Shown here one piece after another: positions 1 through 14,400 of a stretch of DNA of 64,000 bases. The notes under the pieces are model-generated. The model was not told the DNA's origin. It saw only the letters and a program-made list of their open reading frames with translations, and ran no database searches. The DNA is from Bedellia somnulentella (taxonomy: Eukaryota > Arthropoda > Insecta > Lepidoptera > Bedelliidae): assembly GCA_963576735.1 (NCBI GenBank), contig OY755188.1, positions 3,968,001 to 4,032,000 on the forward strand, written 5' to 3'. The first letter of the stretch is position 1; every line of letters starts with the position of its first letter. A program made the translations under genes and the position numbers.

Positions 1-40
1 CCTTTGTCAAACATGTATTTTGGTGGAGCTTAATCTGTAG
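1..40 (+). CDS. FAS-like exon 1 in window (partial)
   Basis: The frame starting at base 3 reads FVKHVFWWSLIC and ends with a phase-2 donor (AG|GTATAT). That phase fits the phase-2 acceptor at 3006. The segment resembles the short insect FAS stretch before the dehydratase (an LIKWDH...W-like pattern). It is only 13 residues long, so the call rests mainly on phase. Confidence 0.5.
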   Translation, partial: LCQTCILVELNL

Positions 41-2411
41 GTATATTGTTTTTATTCGTTCCTAACTATGGCATATGAGAAACGTGTAAAGTAAGTAAAT
101 TATTTCTGCCACGATGAGTTCGCAGCCAGAGCCGTAAAAGAAAATGGTTTGAGCTACCATTAAGCCAAATTTGAACAAGATTGGTACAGAAGTTTTAATG
201 TGATGCACAAACATAGAGACAAACAACCAGGCACATTATACACAGCAAATTTAGCTCCTGGGTTAATATATTACAATATTCATCACATTTAAAATAATGT
301 GCGTAGTGTCATGCTGCGCATGCTGTGTAGTGTCGGCTTAGAATAGCACTTCCCCATTTCTTCCGGTGGGTGTGCGTAAGAGGCGACTAATGGTATTGGG
401 GCTTTAAAGGGATTTTTGGGCGATGCGGTTTGAGACCCATCACCAACAACCTTTATTTCACCATCTTTTCACCACTCAACTTTCCAAAAGTGGCTGGGGA
501 ATTTCTAATACCTTAGCTCTGCCTACTCCTTTTAGGGATTTATAGCCGTGAGTATATGTATGTATGTATGTATTTAAAAAATATATGTATGGACACTGCT
601 ACAGTTTTATTATAATATATACTCGTAGACAGAAGATCATAGTTTACATAAGCGCAACGGACATTTCCTTAGTACTCCCCACTTTACTTGAAGGGCCTGT
701 CATCTGCAAGAACTATGTTAATATACTAATAAATAACTGAACTCTCTCAGTCTTCTCCTCCCTTTGATATATAAAATTATATGTTATAATAAATATACTC
801 GGCAAACTATCTTCTATCATCATTTCATTAATGAAAACAGCTTTGTGAGAGAAGAAGTGTTTCGGCACATTTATTTCAACATTGGCTCTATTTTATGTTT
901 GCATATTTTCTAGATTTCTGATGCATAATTTTTAAGTTAAGACTAAAATATATTTTATTTAACTTGATTCTAAGAAGATTCAGCAAAACTAGCTTTATGT
1001 CCATGTTTTTGTAAATCTGCATAACATGATAAAAATTAAACTGATGTAACGTCAACCACTTTAAGCGGACTGCAGTCCATTTAATACTTATTTGATAACT
1101 AGCTTTTTGCCCGCGACTACGTCCGCGTGGACTACATTTTTTGCATCCGGTTTACATCCAAAATACCAGAATACTATCTTAACTTCTGTTTTTTTATATT
1201 TATATGTCCGTGGGCGTTGCAATAGATATAAAGAACATTGAGGCTTTTTAAGTGATTATTGGGCGATGCAGTTGGAGACCCATTTGACTACCTTTTCCCC
1301 ATTCAACTTCCAAAAGTATATAGAGAATTACTATCTCTGAAGCTGTGGCTACCCTTTTTTGAGATTTATAGCCGTTAGTATATAGTCATGATTGATTGAT
1401 GGATGAATTTTATAAATTCCTTTTTGTAGTGGTTATATCAGTCAATCAGATAAAGTTTCAAATTTCTAATACAGTATATTTATAGATCAAAAATCTGTAT
1501 ACTATATTTCAATCCCTTAGGGGATGAGTTCCAAAAAACCTTTTTAATTGTTCATACGAATCATGAAACAAACCATTTTGTACCAAAATTATATGTTCAA
1601 ATATGAGAATATCTTAAGTAAGTATGGAGAGCAGTTTGGCGACCCAGTGCTGTCCCCTGCACTGACTGTTGGTGATGTGTGAGAGATTGCAATCATCGGT
1701 CAACAGATGGCGTTACTGAATCAACATTAAGATATTTACTATTATTTACAAACTATGCATTCTGAGGCTACACTATATACAGAATATTAATTTATGCCTA
1801 AGTAAAGTATAATATATCTATGAGAATATTAGTCAAAAATAGTTAAATAAACAAAAGTTATAAACATATTCTCAAACCTACCAAATGAATACGCAAAATT
1901 CATACAATATGCTTTTAATTATCTTTATTGTGAAAAAGAAAGATTAGTGCATCCTTTTATTCTAACCTAACACAAAAGCAAAAAAGTCTCAAAAAGACTT
2001 TAATCACCCGGGATTCGAACCTGGGTCATCCGTTAGTTTAGTTTTAACCAATCGGTATACAGCTACGCCACAAAAACTTTAATAGTGATGTCAAATTTGT
2101 GATATGGTATATATCTAGTAGCCATACTATTGACAAACAATTAAATGGACAATTATTTTGATGAAAATGGATAAAACCCTTATTTTTTCCAAAAAGACTA
2201 TTAATAAAGAGTCCGATAAAGTCGGTCGATGAAAAAATTCATCGTGTAAATATGGGGAACCATATAAAAGTTGTGTTTTTTTATGCTCCTGTGGGAACCC
2301 TTGCGAAATCCGGGATAAATTATATCCTATATGTTGGCCAGGTGTATAACCTACATTCATGCCAAATTTGATCAAGATCGGTCCGGTAGAATTAACGTGA
2401 TGAACGGACAT

Positions 2412-2442
<31 letters not shown>

Positions 2443-5400
2443 TTTTTTTCAAAAATAGCAAATTTTGCTTCAGTATCGAAAACAAAACATATTCCACCGT
2501 TTTTTATTATTTTTTCTTCAATGTACAGTTTTGACCTCGTTACAGTCTTATTATAGTATAGAAGATAGATAGAAGAAGATGTGCCAAGAAAAACGTTTTT
2601 CTACTATAATATTCTACAAGGTTCACGACGTATATTCTCGAAGGGATTGGCAGAGGAATTTATACTTGTCAACATCATGTGACATAGTTACCTAGTCTTC
2701 AGTGTTTTGCTTGAACATTGTACCCACGTGATAGGGAGCAGGCTGTTTTGTACAGATACCCTGTCACATGTCACATGTCATTTTATAACTTGCATGTTAA
2801 TTCCTCACCATGTATCACGATGATAAATTAACCACACATATGTCTTTGAAGAATAATTGATGCAGGCCCGATCCGGGATTGGAACCCTCAGCTGCACGAT
2901 AGGTGGCGTTCTACCCACTGAGCTATCACGGCTGTCATTGCTGGCTGGCTTTGAGTTGAGTATATTTGATAACAATTATAATAATATCTTCATCTTTTTT
3001 TCTAGGCCAAGCGCGAGATACTACACCAAAGATAAAACAACTGCCTTCATTCGCAGCTTTGTGATGTCAGTACATGATGATGACTATGAGTACGTACAGG
3101 GCTATGTAAGAAACGGTATGAAATTTTATTTATTCTATTTTATTTATTCTTTATTTATTAGTAATAATACCCACATGAGGTTTTCATGAACAAAAAAAAA
3201 TTTATACTGCTTACTACCAAATTTGTAGTGGAACTTATACAGAACTTGTAGTTTTTAGTTATACATATTTTAGTTCAGTTATAGCCTCCAATGATACATA
3301 CATACATATATTCACGGTTATAAATCCCTAGAAGGGGTAGCCGGAGTTAAAGAATTTGAAATTCCTCAGCCACTTTTTAAAAGTTAAGTGGAGAAAAGAT
3401 GGTCTCCAACCGCATCGCCCAAAAATCCCTTAAAAGCTCCAATACCTTTAGTCGCCTCTTAGTAAACTTACTGGCTGAAATGGGGTAGTCCTATTCTAAA
3501 CCGACACTACACAATAATCCATTGATGATTCCCGAATTCGAAGCAAAGTATAACACGTTTTTGCTGAAAAATCAAAAACAATACATTTTTTCTCGCACAA
3601 TAACTACTGCTTATATTACTCATACATTTATATTTTATATCGAGTTATTACACAAAATACAGTTAAATACAATACAAAATTATTAAGCAAAAATAGCTTA
3701 CACAGACGCATTAAACAAACCCATATTTTATCAAAGCTAAGCTAGGTCTTAACAGCGGCACTTTAATGGCTTCTATACAATACATAAAACATTTTTAATT
3801 AGGTAAAATGGCACCCACGCTTGCAGCAAGCTAAGAGTTGACATTTAAAACGTAAAAAGTTTTCTTACAAATTATTTCTCTGCTTTCTTATACAGCAAAT
3901 ATTTATAAAAATATCAGTATATTCGATATTCATTAGCACAGATATTTCAAATCGGAAAATATCAAATAAACTTAGAATTAAAACATACGTACATAATATG
4001 AAACATACTTTTTTTTTCTTTTGTCAACTGAACATGTAAGTTTTATAGCTTCAAAGGTAGGCAGAGGTACATGTTTGCGTCACGTGATGTTTTTCATACA
4101 TGCTCTTCATAATAACAAGATTTTTTTTAGCATTGCCTTCACATAAAAAAGGGGTTTTGTGTCACTTTGTGAGTTCACATACATATGTATATATATACCG
4201 GTTAAAAACGTTTCCCTCGATTATAATTTCGCTGCAATCGTCCTATATAATTCTATTTTGCTGTGTAGTGTCGGCTTTGCTGTGTAGTGTCGGCTTAGAA
4301 TAACACTACCCCATTTCTTCCGGTGGGTGTACGTAAGAGGCGACTAACGGTATTGGGGCTTTTAAGGGATTTTTGGGCGATGTGGTTGGAGACCCATCAC
4401 CAACAACCTTTATTTCACTATCTTTTCCCGACGCAACTTCCAAAAGTGGCTGAGGAACTTCAAGTTCCTTAGCTCTGGCTACCCCTTCTAGGGATTTATA
4501 GCCGTGAGTATATGTATGTATGTATGTATAATTCTATTTCAGTAATTCCTTTTGATTAAAACTAATATAATAAGATTATTTAACATAAAGCTACGTATAA
4601 AATTTCACAAGTAAACACAAATTATTTAACGTTTTTTGACATGAATTCCTCATGTGGGGATTATTACTCATAAATAAAAGATGTTATTAAAGGAAAGAAA
4701 AATTTCGACACTGGCGGGGTTCGAACCCGCGACCTTCGGGTATACGCCCCCGTCGCTCTGCCAACTGAGCTACAGTGTCATTTCAGTTGAGCTACAGTGT
4801 CATTTCAGTTGGCAGAGCGACGGGGGCGTATACCCGAAGGTCGCGGGTTCGAACCCCGCCAGTGTCGAAATTTTTCTTTCCTTTAATAACATCTTTTATT
4901 TATGAGAAACACAAATTAATAAAAAAATCAATATTTTTTATAAGTTTTATAAACCTGTTTCTCAAAATACTTTTAATAGAAGCACTGTAATGGAGGAAAT
5001 TTTCAGGAATCAACATTTTCCCCGAAGCGGCATTATTAGTCCTGGTTTGGGAAACCTTTGCTATGCAGAAAGAACTTTTATATACTGATATGCCTGTAAC
5101 ATTTACCGACGTCACTTTCCATGAGACTGCGAATATTATCAGTGAGAAGCCATTAAATCTAGGAATAATGATTCATAAAGGAAACAACAAGTTTGAGGTA
5201 TTGTATTGAGTGTAACCTACTTACAGTCAGACTAATAATCATAAAAAACCCTCCAGAATAAGAGTTTTGTCAATTTGTATTGCAAAATACTAATATTTTT
5301 TTTATCATATTCTTCAAATACATACATTCATATACTTGTTGCCATTAGCTCCCATTGGAAAGGATGGGCTAGCCACTTAGCATGATTCTGGCAAACTTCT

Positions 5401-8400
5401 TCTGAATTTCATATAGAATTGTTGAAATTTTGCCTGTTCAATTTTTATCATATGTGGCGCTCTTTCTAATGAGCATCCAAAGCTTGTTTCTGAACATAAA
5501 TAGTTAATTGTTTTTTTAAACATTTTTTATACATACATACATATACTCACGGCTATAAATCCCAAGAAGGGGTAGCCAGAGCTAAGAAATTAGAAATTCC
5601 TCAGCCATTTTTGGAAAGTTGAATTGGGAAAAGATGGTAAAATAATGGTTGTTGGTGATGGGTCTCCAACCGCATCGCCTGAAATTCCCTTAAAAGCCCC
5701 AATGCCGTTAGTAGCCTCTTACGTACACCCACCGGAAGAAATGGGGTAGTGTTATTCTAAGCCGACACTACACAGCTCATATACATTTTTTACTTACTCA
5801 TTTTGTATAGTTTACAATCCTGAATAGCTAGCACGACCGCTTTTTTCCATGAGAGGATGAGATGATAGTATACAATACTAAGTAAGTGCGCAAGGGATGG
5901 CTGTTTTATATAGCATGCTGGTCTTGCTATATTTTCCTTATAAGTCCCTCATATTTATTTTACGCTAATGTTCGTACATCGTCTAACAGACTAAAAGCAT
6001 GCATATAGAATAGCTGACTCACTATGCCGTCACATTCAACTACTTTGATAATGGGTTTCTTATAAAATAATATTTTTGGTGAGAAATTTCTTCAGAATCT
6101 CTATCTTTATCTCAATGTCTGTTTGTAACATTCAAATATATTTTTTTAACTTATTCCTTAACTTATAGATGCGTAGATAATATACATTCCAAAACCGTTT
6201 TCTTTTGTCTGTGACTATTTGTTTGTTCTGGTTTATATCTGGGTCATCTTAAGTGATTTAAATAGAACTTTCACTGGAAGGTAACAGATGAAGTACGGAG
6301 TATATATTGCAATTTTTCAATATTATTTTTTACCTACATACATAATCTCCTCATTAGATAGTCAAGAGAGTTTTCCTGCCCCACTGGGATATGTATCGAT
6401 TACCATTTTGTATGGTTTTCGTATACCTTTCGAGGTTATAACATATAACAAGCTTTTTATATACGTGTTCTATATTTTATTTCACATTTAATATTTTGCC
6501 AGCGCAAGAGTGAAATAAATTTTTTTATTGTTCACTGTTTGTAGAACATGCCTTTTTATATTTCAGTACATTATTATCTTTTTGATTTAAAAGTGTTCTG
6601 GGTGGTTGTCCGTTATAACTATATTGATTTACAGTTTGTTTTTATTATAGATACAAAATCAAGGAGTGCTTATTTGTAGTGGTACTATTAACGAAAAAGA
6701 CAATGATAGTAAACTTCGTGAATTAGAAGCTGAACCTGAAGATGAAAACCAAAGTATTGTTAAGTTGAATGGTCGTGACATATATAAAACTATGTACTAC
6801 AAAGGATATAATTATCAGTAAGTTTTGGATTTTGATAAAAAAGAAATATTATTATTTATGCAATGTAACTAAAGAGTCGGAGAGTTAATTATACAATCAC
6901 TTCTTAATATGAAATTTTATATGACATTTCAGAAATGCTGACTTGTCATAGATTATCCTAGGCATATTGGTTTAAAACAAGTTGGTTTTTTTGGTTGTCT
7001 ATGCTATTTTTGATAACATTAAAAACTCAATGACTAATACTTAATGACTAAATACTTAACATGTTGCCCTAACAGACAAAATCGTTAATGCAAATAAAAT
7101 CTTTTAAATCATATTTTTTTAAAGAATGTTGGAATAAATATAACAACAATTTTGGTGCGGTTTGTCTTAAATTTCTGACTGAGGATTTTTCTTAGGGTTT
7201 TAAGCTTGTATACAAAGCAAAGAAAATTATGTTAAGAATCAAGAATTTTAGTTAAGCCGAATAACCTCTTTATATATTATCTCAAATAATTAATTTGATT
7301 CTCAGGGGTGTATTCAAATCAATTCACTCAGCAACTTTGGACTACCAAAACGCAGAGTTTATTTGGAGAAATGACTGGGTAACATTCATTGATTCTATAC
7401 TCCAGTTAAATGTTTTGTCTCAAGAATATGACGGTGTAAGTGCACCCATGGGTATAAAGAAGTTGATTGTCGATGTCAAAGAACATGAAAAAAAACTTAT
7501 TACTATGGAAGATGGTATCGAATGCTACGAAGGTGTTTTGAACAAAACCTGTCATTATACACAGTAAGTATTATTTTTTCCATAGGATGTAAAACTTGGT
7601 TTTATATATCAAAATGAAATTGTAGTAGGATAACTGAAAAGATAGCTCCATGCTTTTTTATTGAACCTTGTAACTGCAATAAATTTTTTTTTATTTGTTT
7701 TTGGTTTGTGAGTCAAGATTTTGTTTAGAAATATATCTTTACTAAACAGGTTCATACAATAACAATTAATACATAACGAGATTATTTTTCTTAAGTTTCA
7801 ATTCATAATTAAGTAGAATTTCTATTTTTTTTTGAAAATTGTATATTTAGCACTAAAATTATTTCAGAGCCGGTGGTGTCCTACTAGAAAATATTATATT
7901 TTCACATTTACCTGTTTCCGAGGATGTGCCAAATGTAGTCACTGTTAGAGAGTTTGTTCCCAATTTCTTGATAGGACAATTGAATGTAAGTATTTAATAG
8001 TTAGAGATATTAAATATACTTTAAATTAAAATGTCGTATTATTTCGTTCATGAGGTTTTACTTGTAAATTTTAATATCTAATTTGTAATTTTTATGAATA
8101 TTTTTTGTTGAATTTCCACTTAAAGTAAATACAATACTTTTAATATTGTTTAGACTCTGACGACCAGTTTAGAAATATTTATTTTTATATTCCAGGTTGA
8201 AACAGTATTTAATCTATACCTTCAAGTGATTGAAGAAAACATTTCAAACAGTAAAATAAAGGTAGTAGATATCAATACTATTGAAAAATTACAACTAGGT
8301 ACAATTATAGACGTCTTATCTCAAAATATGCCATCAACAGAATTTAAAATCAAACATGTAAAGAGTGATTATTTCGACATTAATAGTATTGTTCGAGAAT

Positions 8401-11400
8401 ATCCTGATGCAGTTGATGCTGACGTTTTTATTACAAACAATATTCTAAATGATGAAAAGGTAAGATTCATGTTTTTTAAAAGAAATACTTTAATATTATT
8501 ATTCCTTTTTATTTATAAATATATTAATTAAAATCAAGGAAAATATTATTTTTTGTGGCAGATGTCGAATAATGTGGATCTAAGACCAATGAGTTAACGC
8601 GTAATGTAGTGTTTAACTCGAAATAAAACAGATTGTCATCAATTATCTTTTACAAAATATATAGATGTTCATATATATATTCCTCAACTAGGTTTTGCTA
8701 CTACGCAACAACATGAAGAAAAAAATGCGACAACACAAAAATGACTCGTTTTAACTAATGTTATACTTATCGATTCTTTTATTATTCAACAACTCTGTCT
8801 TAGTTTTTTCGTAAAAATGTATGAATGTCCGTAAGATCAAAACTTCAACTCGCCTCTTTGTTTCAGAAAATGCTTAATTTACATAATAGAATATCCGCAA
8901 AATCATTTGTCATATCACTTGAACCAATTACTATAAAACTCGATATGAAACATAAATACTTCAACATGATCAACGCTTTGAGAACAAAAGACTTCTATAT
9001 TGTTCTCTTGAAGAAAATTGTTGCATCACAGAATGAAAATGTTATTTACTTGCCTGTTACTGAAGATACCAAGTTTGATTGGGTCCCGTACGTCGAGAAA
9101 GAATTACAGAGAACAAGAAAAGTTATTCTTGTGTCTGAGAAACGGATGTATCGAGGTGTTAATGGTACGTGTTCCTTTGAATTGAAAGCGATATATTTTT
9201 ATGTAGTTAGTTATTCGGAGGAGTATTTTTATTCGATATTCGCGTCTTTTTTTCATGTTTGTCAAGTTGTAATTCTGTCGCCTTCTTCTTTTACGTATTG
9301 TGTAATTCTGCCCGGGAATTTTTGTAATGTTGTCAGATTCCTCGAAACTAGAATCTTAGAGCATAAATGTACATCCCTCGCGTATGGACATGATGGCTGG
9401 AATATAATTATTGGCATCCAATTACCAGGCTCTAGCTAAAAGGAAACTTACCTTATTAAATACATAAAATATGTTTATATTAAATGAAAATAAATAAATA
9501 TCATTAATTATTTTAGAGTATGTGTGAATAACAAAAAAGACAAGTGATTTATAAAGTATTTACTAGGTTATTTCAAGCAAATTTTTGGTTAATGACTTCT
9601 TTACTATTTGGCATTCTTAAATTATTAACGAGATTGAACATTTGTTACTTTTGCTAAAATGGAGTTAATTCGAAAGTTGATACCGTTCTTTTATATATGT
9701 TATTATCAGTTACCTAATTCTGTGGTATGAAATTTGCTGAATGTAGCTTAATATAACATTTGTTACTTTTGCTAAAATGGAGTTAATTCGATTTCAACCA
9801 AAATCGAGCCTAAATCTAACTTCCGTAAAAAAGGGTACTTAACCAGATTGAGCCCACCCAAATAATTAAGTCAGGAAATCTATTCAAACCCCTCTAACAA
9901 TGTAAAAAGAAATCTTACTGTGACACTGTTCATATATTTGTCTTACAGGGCTTGTCAAGGCTCTGAGGAAAAACTTCGGAAATAAAGTTGGTTTGGTCGT
10001 GATTGATGACGTCCGCGGGCCGACATTCAGCCCGGATAAAGATATTTACAGAGAACAGCTTGAAAAGGACATGGCCTTTAATATTTTGAGGAAGGTAGGT
10101 TTGTTTCTTTCGGCTACAAATTGCCTCATCACTAGTGTACAGATTAGCAAATTGCTATTCTAATATTGTTGAATTTTGATGTTTTTATAAATAAACTTTT
10201 TTTTTATTTATTATGTTGGTTTTGAGATTACTTATATTAATGATACCTTACAGTTTAGCCTATCTTCCTGTGCTTTTCTCCGAATGATTTGTCTTTTAAA
10301 ACAACAATAGTTAAATATTAAATACAGAATTTCCGAAGTAATTTTTCTTAATATATAAAATGACATTAACTTCTGTCGGCATTCTGATGTGCAAGATGCT
10401 TGTAAGTATCTATAGAGAGCAGCTTGAAAATGACACGGACTAATATTTTAAGAAAGGTGGTTTTTTTCTTTTTGCTTCAAATTGCCGTTCATTTTGACCC
10501 TTCTCAAGGGTAAATGTTAACAAATTACGATTGTCATATTATTGAATGTTGATGTCTTTATAAAAAAAAATTGAGACTATTTATATTAATGACCCTTCTC
10601 CATAGTTTTGCTATCTTCCTATAGCGAAACTATGGTATGTATAGAACGACATACAGTTCTATTAATCCTTTGAGGTTAACGTTGCTCATAAGCCATAAGT
10701 CTTATTCAAAAAATAAATTCCAGTAACACGTTTTCTTCTGTTTAATTTCTTTATTATAACTTTATGTTCGTTAATCATTCCAATCTTACTTATACTTAGA
10801 AATTAAGTTTAAATTGATTTCGACAATATTCTGTAATTCATCAAACCTCCAACCACAACTACACAATTCTTCCAGCGCTTAACAACCTTTTCTGTGAAAT
10901 GAAAACAATACGGTATAAAGAAAACTAAATGAACTAATACTTATTCTTGCTGTTTTTACAACAAAAGCGAAAGTAACTAAGTAATTCTTATTATTTATGT
11001 TCATTCAGAGTCAATGGGGTTCATTCTACCAAATACCAGCATCACTATACGCAAGACTGGAAAACGTTACACTGACCAACCTGGTGCCTGGTGACCTTAA
11101 TTCTCTTACGTGGATTGAGCAACCGATATCCTTGCCGAGCAATAACTTAGTTGAGGTAAAGTAACAGCCGTATGTTTTTGTGATATTTATGTTAGGTTTT
11201 TAGTTTTTATTGCTTACAAAACACACAGGTGTAAAAAAATAGTTTCGCTTTATGAATTTGATTCAAACTTAACGTTTACTCCATATGCCCTTATACTCGT
11301 ATTATCCTATATAAGGCAGAGGTATGATCAAAAATTCATTGTGTTTAACTTCTATTTCAAGGTAGGTAAGGTTGAAAGTAAGGTATTAATTGGGTATTAG

Positions 11401-14400
11401 AGGTTGTAAAACTTTTGAATATCTCGTGTAGTTTTTTTAACATGGTGTTATAAAAACCATGTGTGCTGAGAAGCAGGTCTTACGCTACTTTAAAGTTGTA
11501 CACTATCACAGGAATAACTAAATAAAATTATAACAGAACTAAAGAACTATTTTAAAATCTGTTTTATTTATTTTGAAATTTTGTTAGTCTGTAAAATACA
11601 ATATTTTCATTCTAACTCTTCTTACACCAGTTGTAACTAGCATTTTTTGCCTTTATAGGTATAAATGCACAAAATAAATAACGTTAGAGTAGTGTCACTA
11701 CTGTAAAATGTAATTTGGACGTCTCAAGTAGAAAACAGGCCATAATACAGCCAATTAACTAGGTAGTAAAACAACATACATACATATACTAACGGCTATA
11801 AATCCCTAAAAGGGGTAGCCAGAGCTGAGAAATAATAAATTCCTCAGCCACTTTTGGAAGTTGAGTGGGGAAAAGATGGTAGTACAAAGGTTGTTGGTGA
11901 TGGGTCTCCAACCGCATCGCTCAAAAATCCCTTAAAAAGCCCCAAGTCCGTTAGTCGCCTCTTACGTACACCCACCGGAAGAAATGGGGTAGTGCTATTC
12001 TAAGCCGACACTACACACTGTGTAGTAAAACAAAATTAGGTTTTGCTGTTCAATATTCACATTATCTGTATTTTTGAAAAAAACTGAGTCCAGTAAAAGG
12101 TTGAACACTTCATTCTAAAATTTAATGTACAGAAAAACTGGAAACATAATTTAGAAAGTCATTTTACACAAAAAAACCAATATGTTTCAGAATATTTCTA
12201 CTGTCATAAATGTATAAAATACTTCTTCACTAATGAAAATAATTCTCAATTAAACTTCATAAAGCCTTAAAATATATGGCTGCTTGACGATTTGTGAGCA
12301 CCTTCCTTCAAAATTGGACAGTAAAATTCCTAGACAAGGTTATATCACAGGATAATTTCATTACTTATCTCGTCTCAATAATATATATAAGTATCTAGAT
12401 AGAAAAAGAGACATCAGTTCCAACCGGTACACGCAATAATATTGATATAATATCAATTGATATTGAAAATCTTATTAGTGCTTTTATTTTGGCGAGTTTA
12501 TATCGAAATAATGAAACTATCTGCTTATGGTGGAAAGAATAAGCTTTGAACCTTTTTGACTTTTTAGTTGTTTCAGTGTACTCATTTTGTGAATGTTTAA
12601 AAAAGCAAATTAATGCACTTATTCAATATATTATATTTTATAAACGTCAGTGTTCTGAACACTAGGTGACAATGTCCCGCGATGTTTAGAAGTATTAGTC
12701 TACCTCTGCCAACCCGATATATTCGGGGATATTCGACGTGAACGTTTGAGTTTGGAGTTGAGATAAGTATTAATATATATTACTTTCCATTGTAATAAAA
12801 AATGCTTAAAAATTCTTAATCCAGGTGCATTACGCAGCTCTATCTTACCGCGACGCCCAAATCGCATCTGGCAGGGTTCCTAAAACCAACAATGGATTTG
12901 GTATGGACTTCAGTGGACTTAATAGCAGGTGAGAAAATTTACTAAGACATCCGTCGTCCGCAGTATGAAGAATAAAAGAGCATGTATGAAAAGATTGATG
13001 GATTTAAACGAAGCTAGAGAGGTTTGTCAGGATCGTACGTAGTGGCGATCGATAGACTCTGCCTTCCCCAATGGGAGAAAATGGCGTGAGTATATGCATG
13101 TATGTATGTATGTATTAATTATCATTCAAATATGATTATGTACCTATTAGTATTTTTCTGGTCGTCTCCGCACGGATAGTATAATACGCAGTGCCAATAC
13201 CATATTCTATTTCATGCGCTGTTATAAAGCCTATGAGTACCTTGTAGAGTTTATGGCTTTTCTATCGTTGTTTTCAGAGTCGATTGGTTTCGGAGCATAT
13301 ACATTACAAAAACATACAAACAATTAATTTAATCGCTGTGTAGTGTCGGTTTAGAATAGCACTACCCCATTTCTTCCGGTGAGTGTACGTAACAGGCGAC
13401 TATCGGTATTGGGGCTTTTAAGGGATTTTTGGGCGATGCGGTTGGAGACCCATCACCAATAACCTTTATTTCACCATCTCTTCCCCGCGCAACTTCCAAA
13501 AGTGGCTAAGGATTTTTTTATTCCCTAGCTCTGGCTACCCCTTCAAGGAGGGAATTATAGCCGTGAGTATATATATGTATGTATGTATGTAATTTTATCG
13601 CTGGATATTAGCAGAGATAGATCAGTTTCAAGATGCAAAATACATACAAACCAATCCTACAGTTATGGAATGTCTAAAGATATTAAATTAACGTCTGATC
13701 ATTTCTCGATTTCACGTTACAAGCCTGTCACCAAATGATTCGTGTTTGCTGCTGACGTTTTGACAAGGAATAATTATTACGTAGTGCATTGAGCTTCTAG
13801 ATAATCCCAAACCTATTTACTTGCTTAGCTACCTTTAGTCATGCCGTACATACATACATATACTCACGCCTTTGATTCCCATTGGGGTAGGCAAAGTATT
13901 GGTGTAAGATCGCTACTTTGTAAGATCCTTTCAAACTGCCATAGATTCATGTACATCCATCAATCTTTTCATACATGCGTTCATATTGAGCAACATACAT
14001 ACATACATACATATATCACGGCTATAAATCCCTAGAAGGGGTAGCCAGAGCTAAGGAATTAGAAATTCCTCAGCCACTTTTGGAAAATTGAGTGGGGAAA
14101 AGATGGTAAAATAAAGGTTGTTGGTGGTGGGTCTCCAAACGCATCGCCCAAAAATCCCTCAAATGCCCCAATGCCGTTAGTCGCCTCTTACGTACACCCA
14201 TCGGCAGAAATGGGGTAGTGCTATTCTAAGCCGATACTACACAGCATACAACAGAGAATAATGATTCCTTATTTGTATGATAGGAATTAAAGAGAATGTG
14301 TGATGATAAGATTAACGAATGTAGATCAAACTTGAGAGGTTTTTCAAGATCGTACAAAAGTGGCGATCGATAGTTTCTGCCCAACCCAATAGGAACTAAG

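Larger units (their letters stand above)
574..2002. other. FAS intron 1, no gene seen
   Basis: AT-rich intron sequence apart from the repeat fragments listed at 1100 and 1239. No exon with plausible splice sites was found. Confidence 0.5.

Noticed and set aside
2413..2443. CRISPR-like or VNTR array from CAGA repeats
   Set aside because: Simple tetranucleotide tail of a retroelement; no spacers.
3105..3110. GTAAGA as donor of FAS exon 2
   Set aside because: It would give phase 0, while exon 3 needs one base before it. GTATGA at 3116 restores Gly and the NGINIFP motif.
4711..4862. tRNA genes on both strands
   Set aside because: Acceptor, D and T stems are good, but the anticodon stem is mismatched and no T33 is placed correctly. 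The unit is repeated with the same long tail elsewhere, so it is a SINE.
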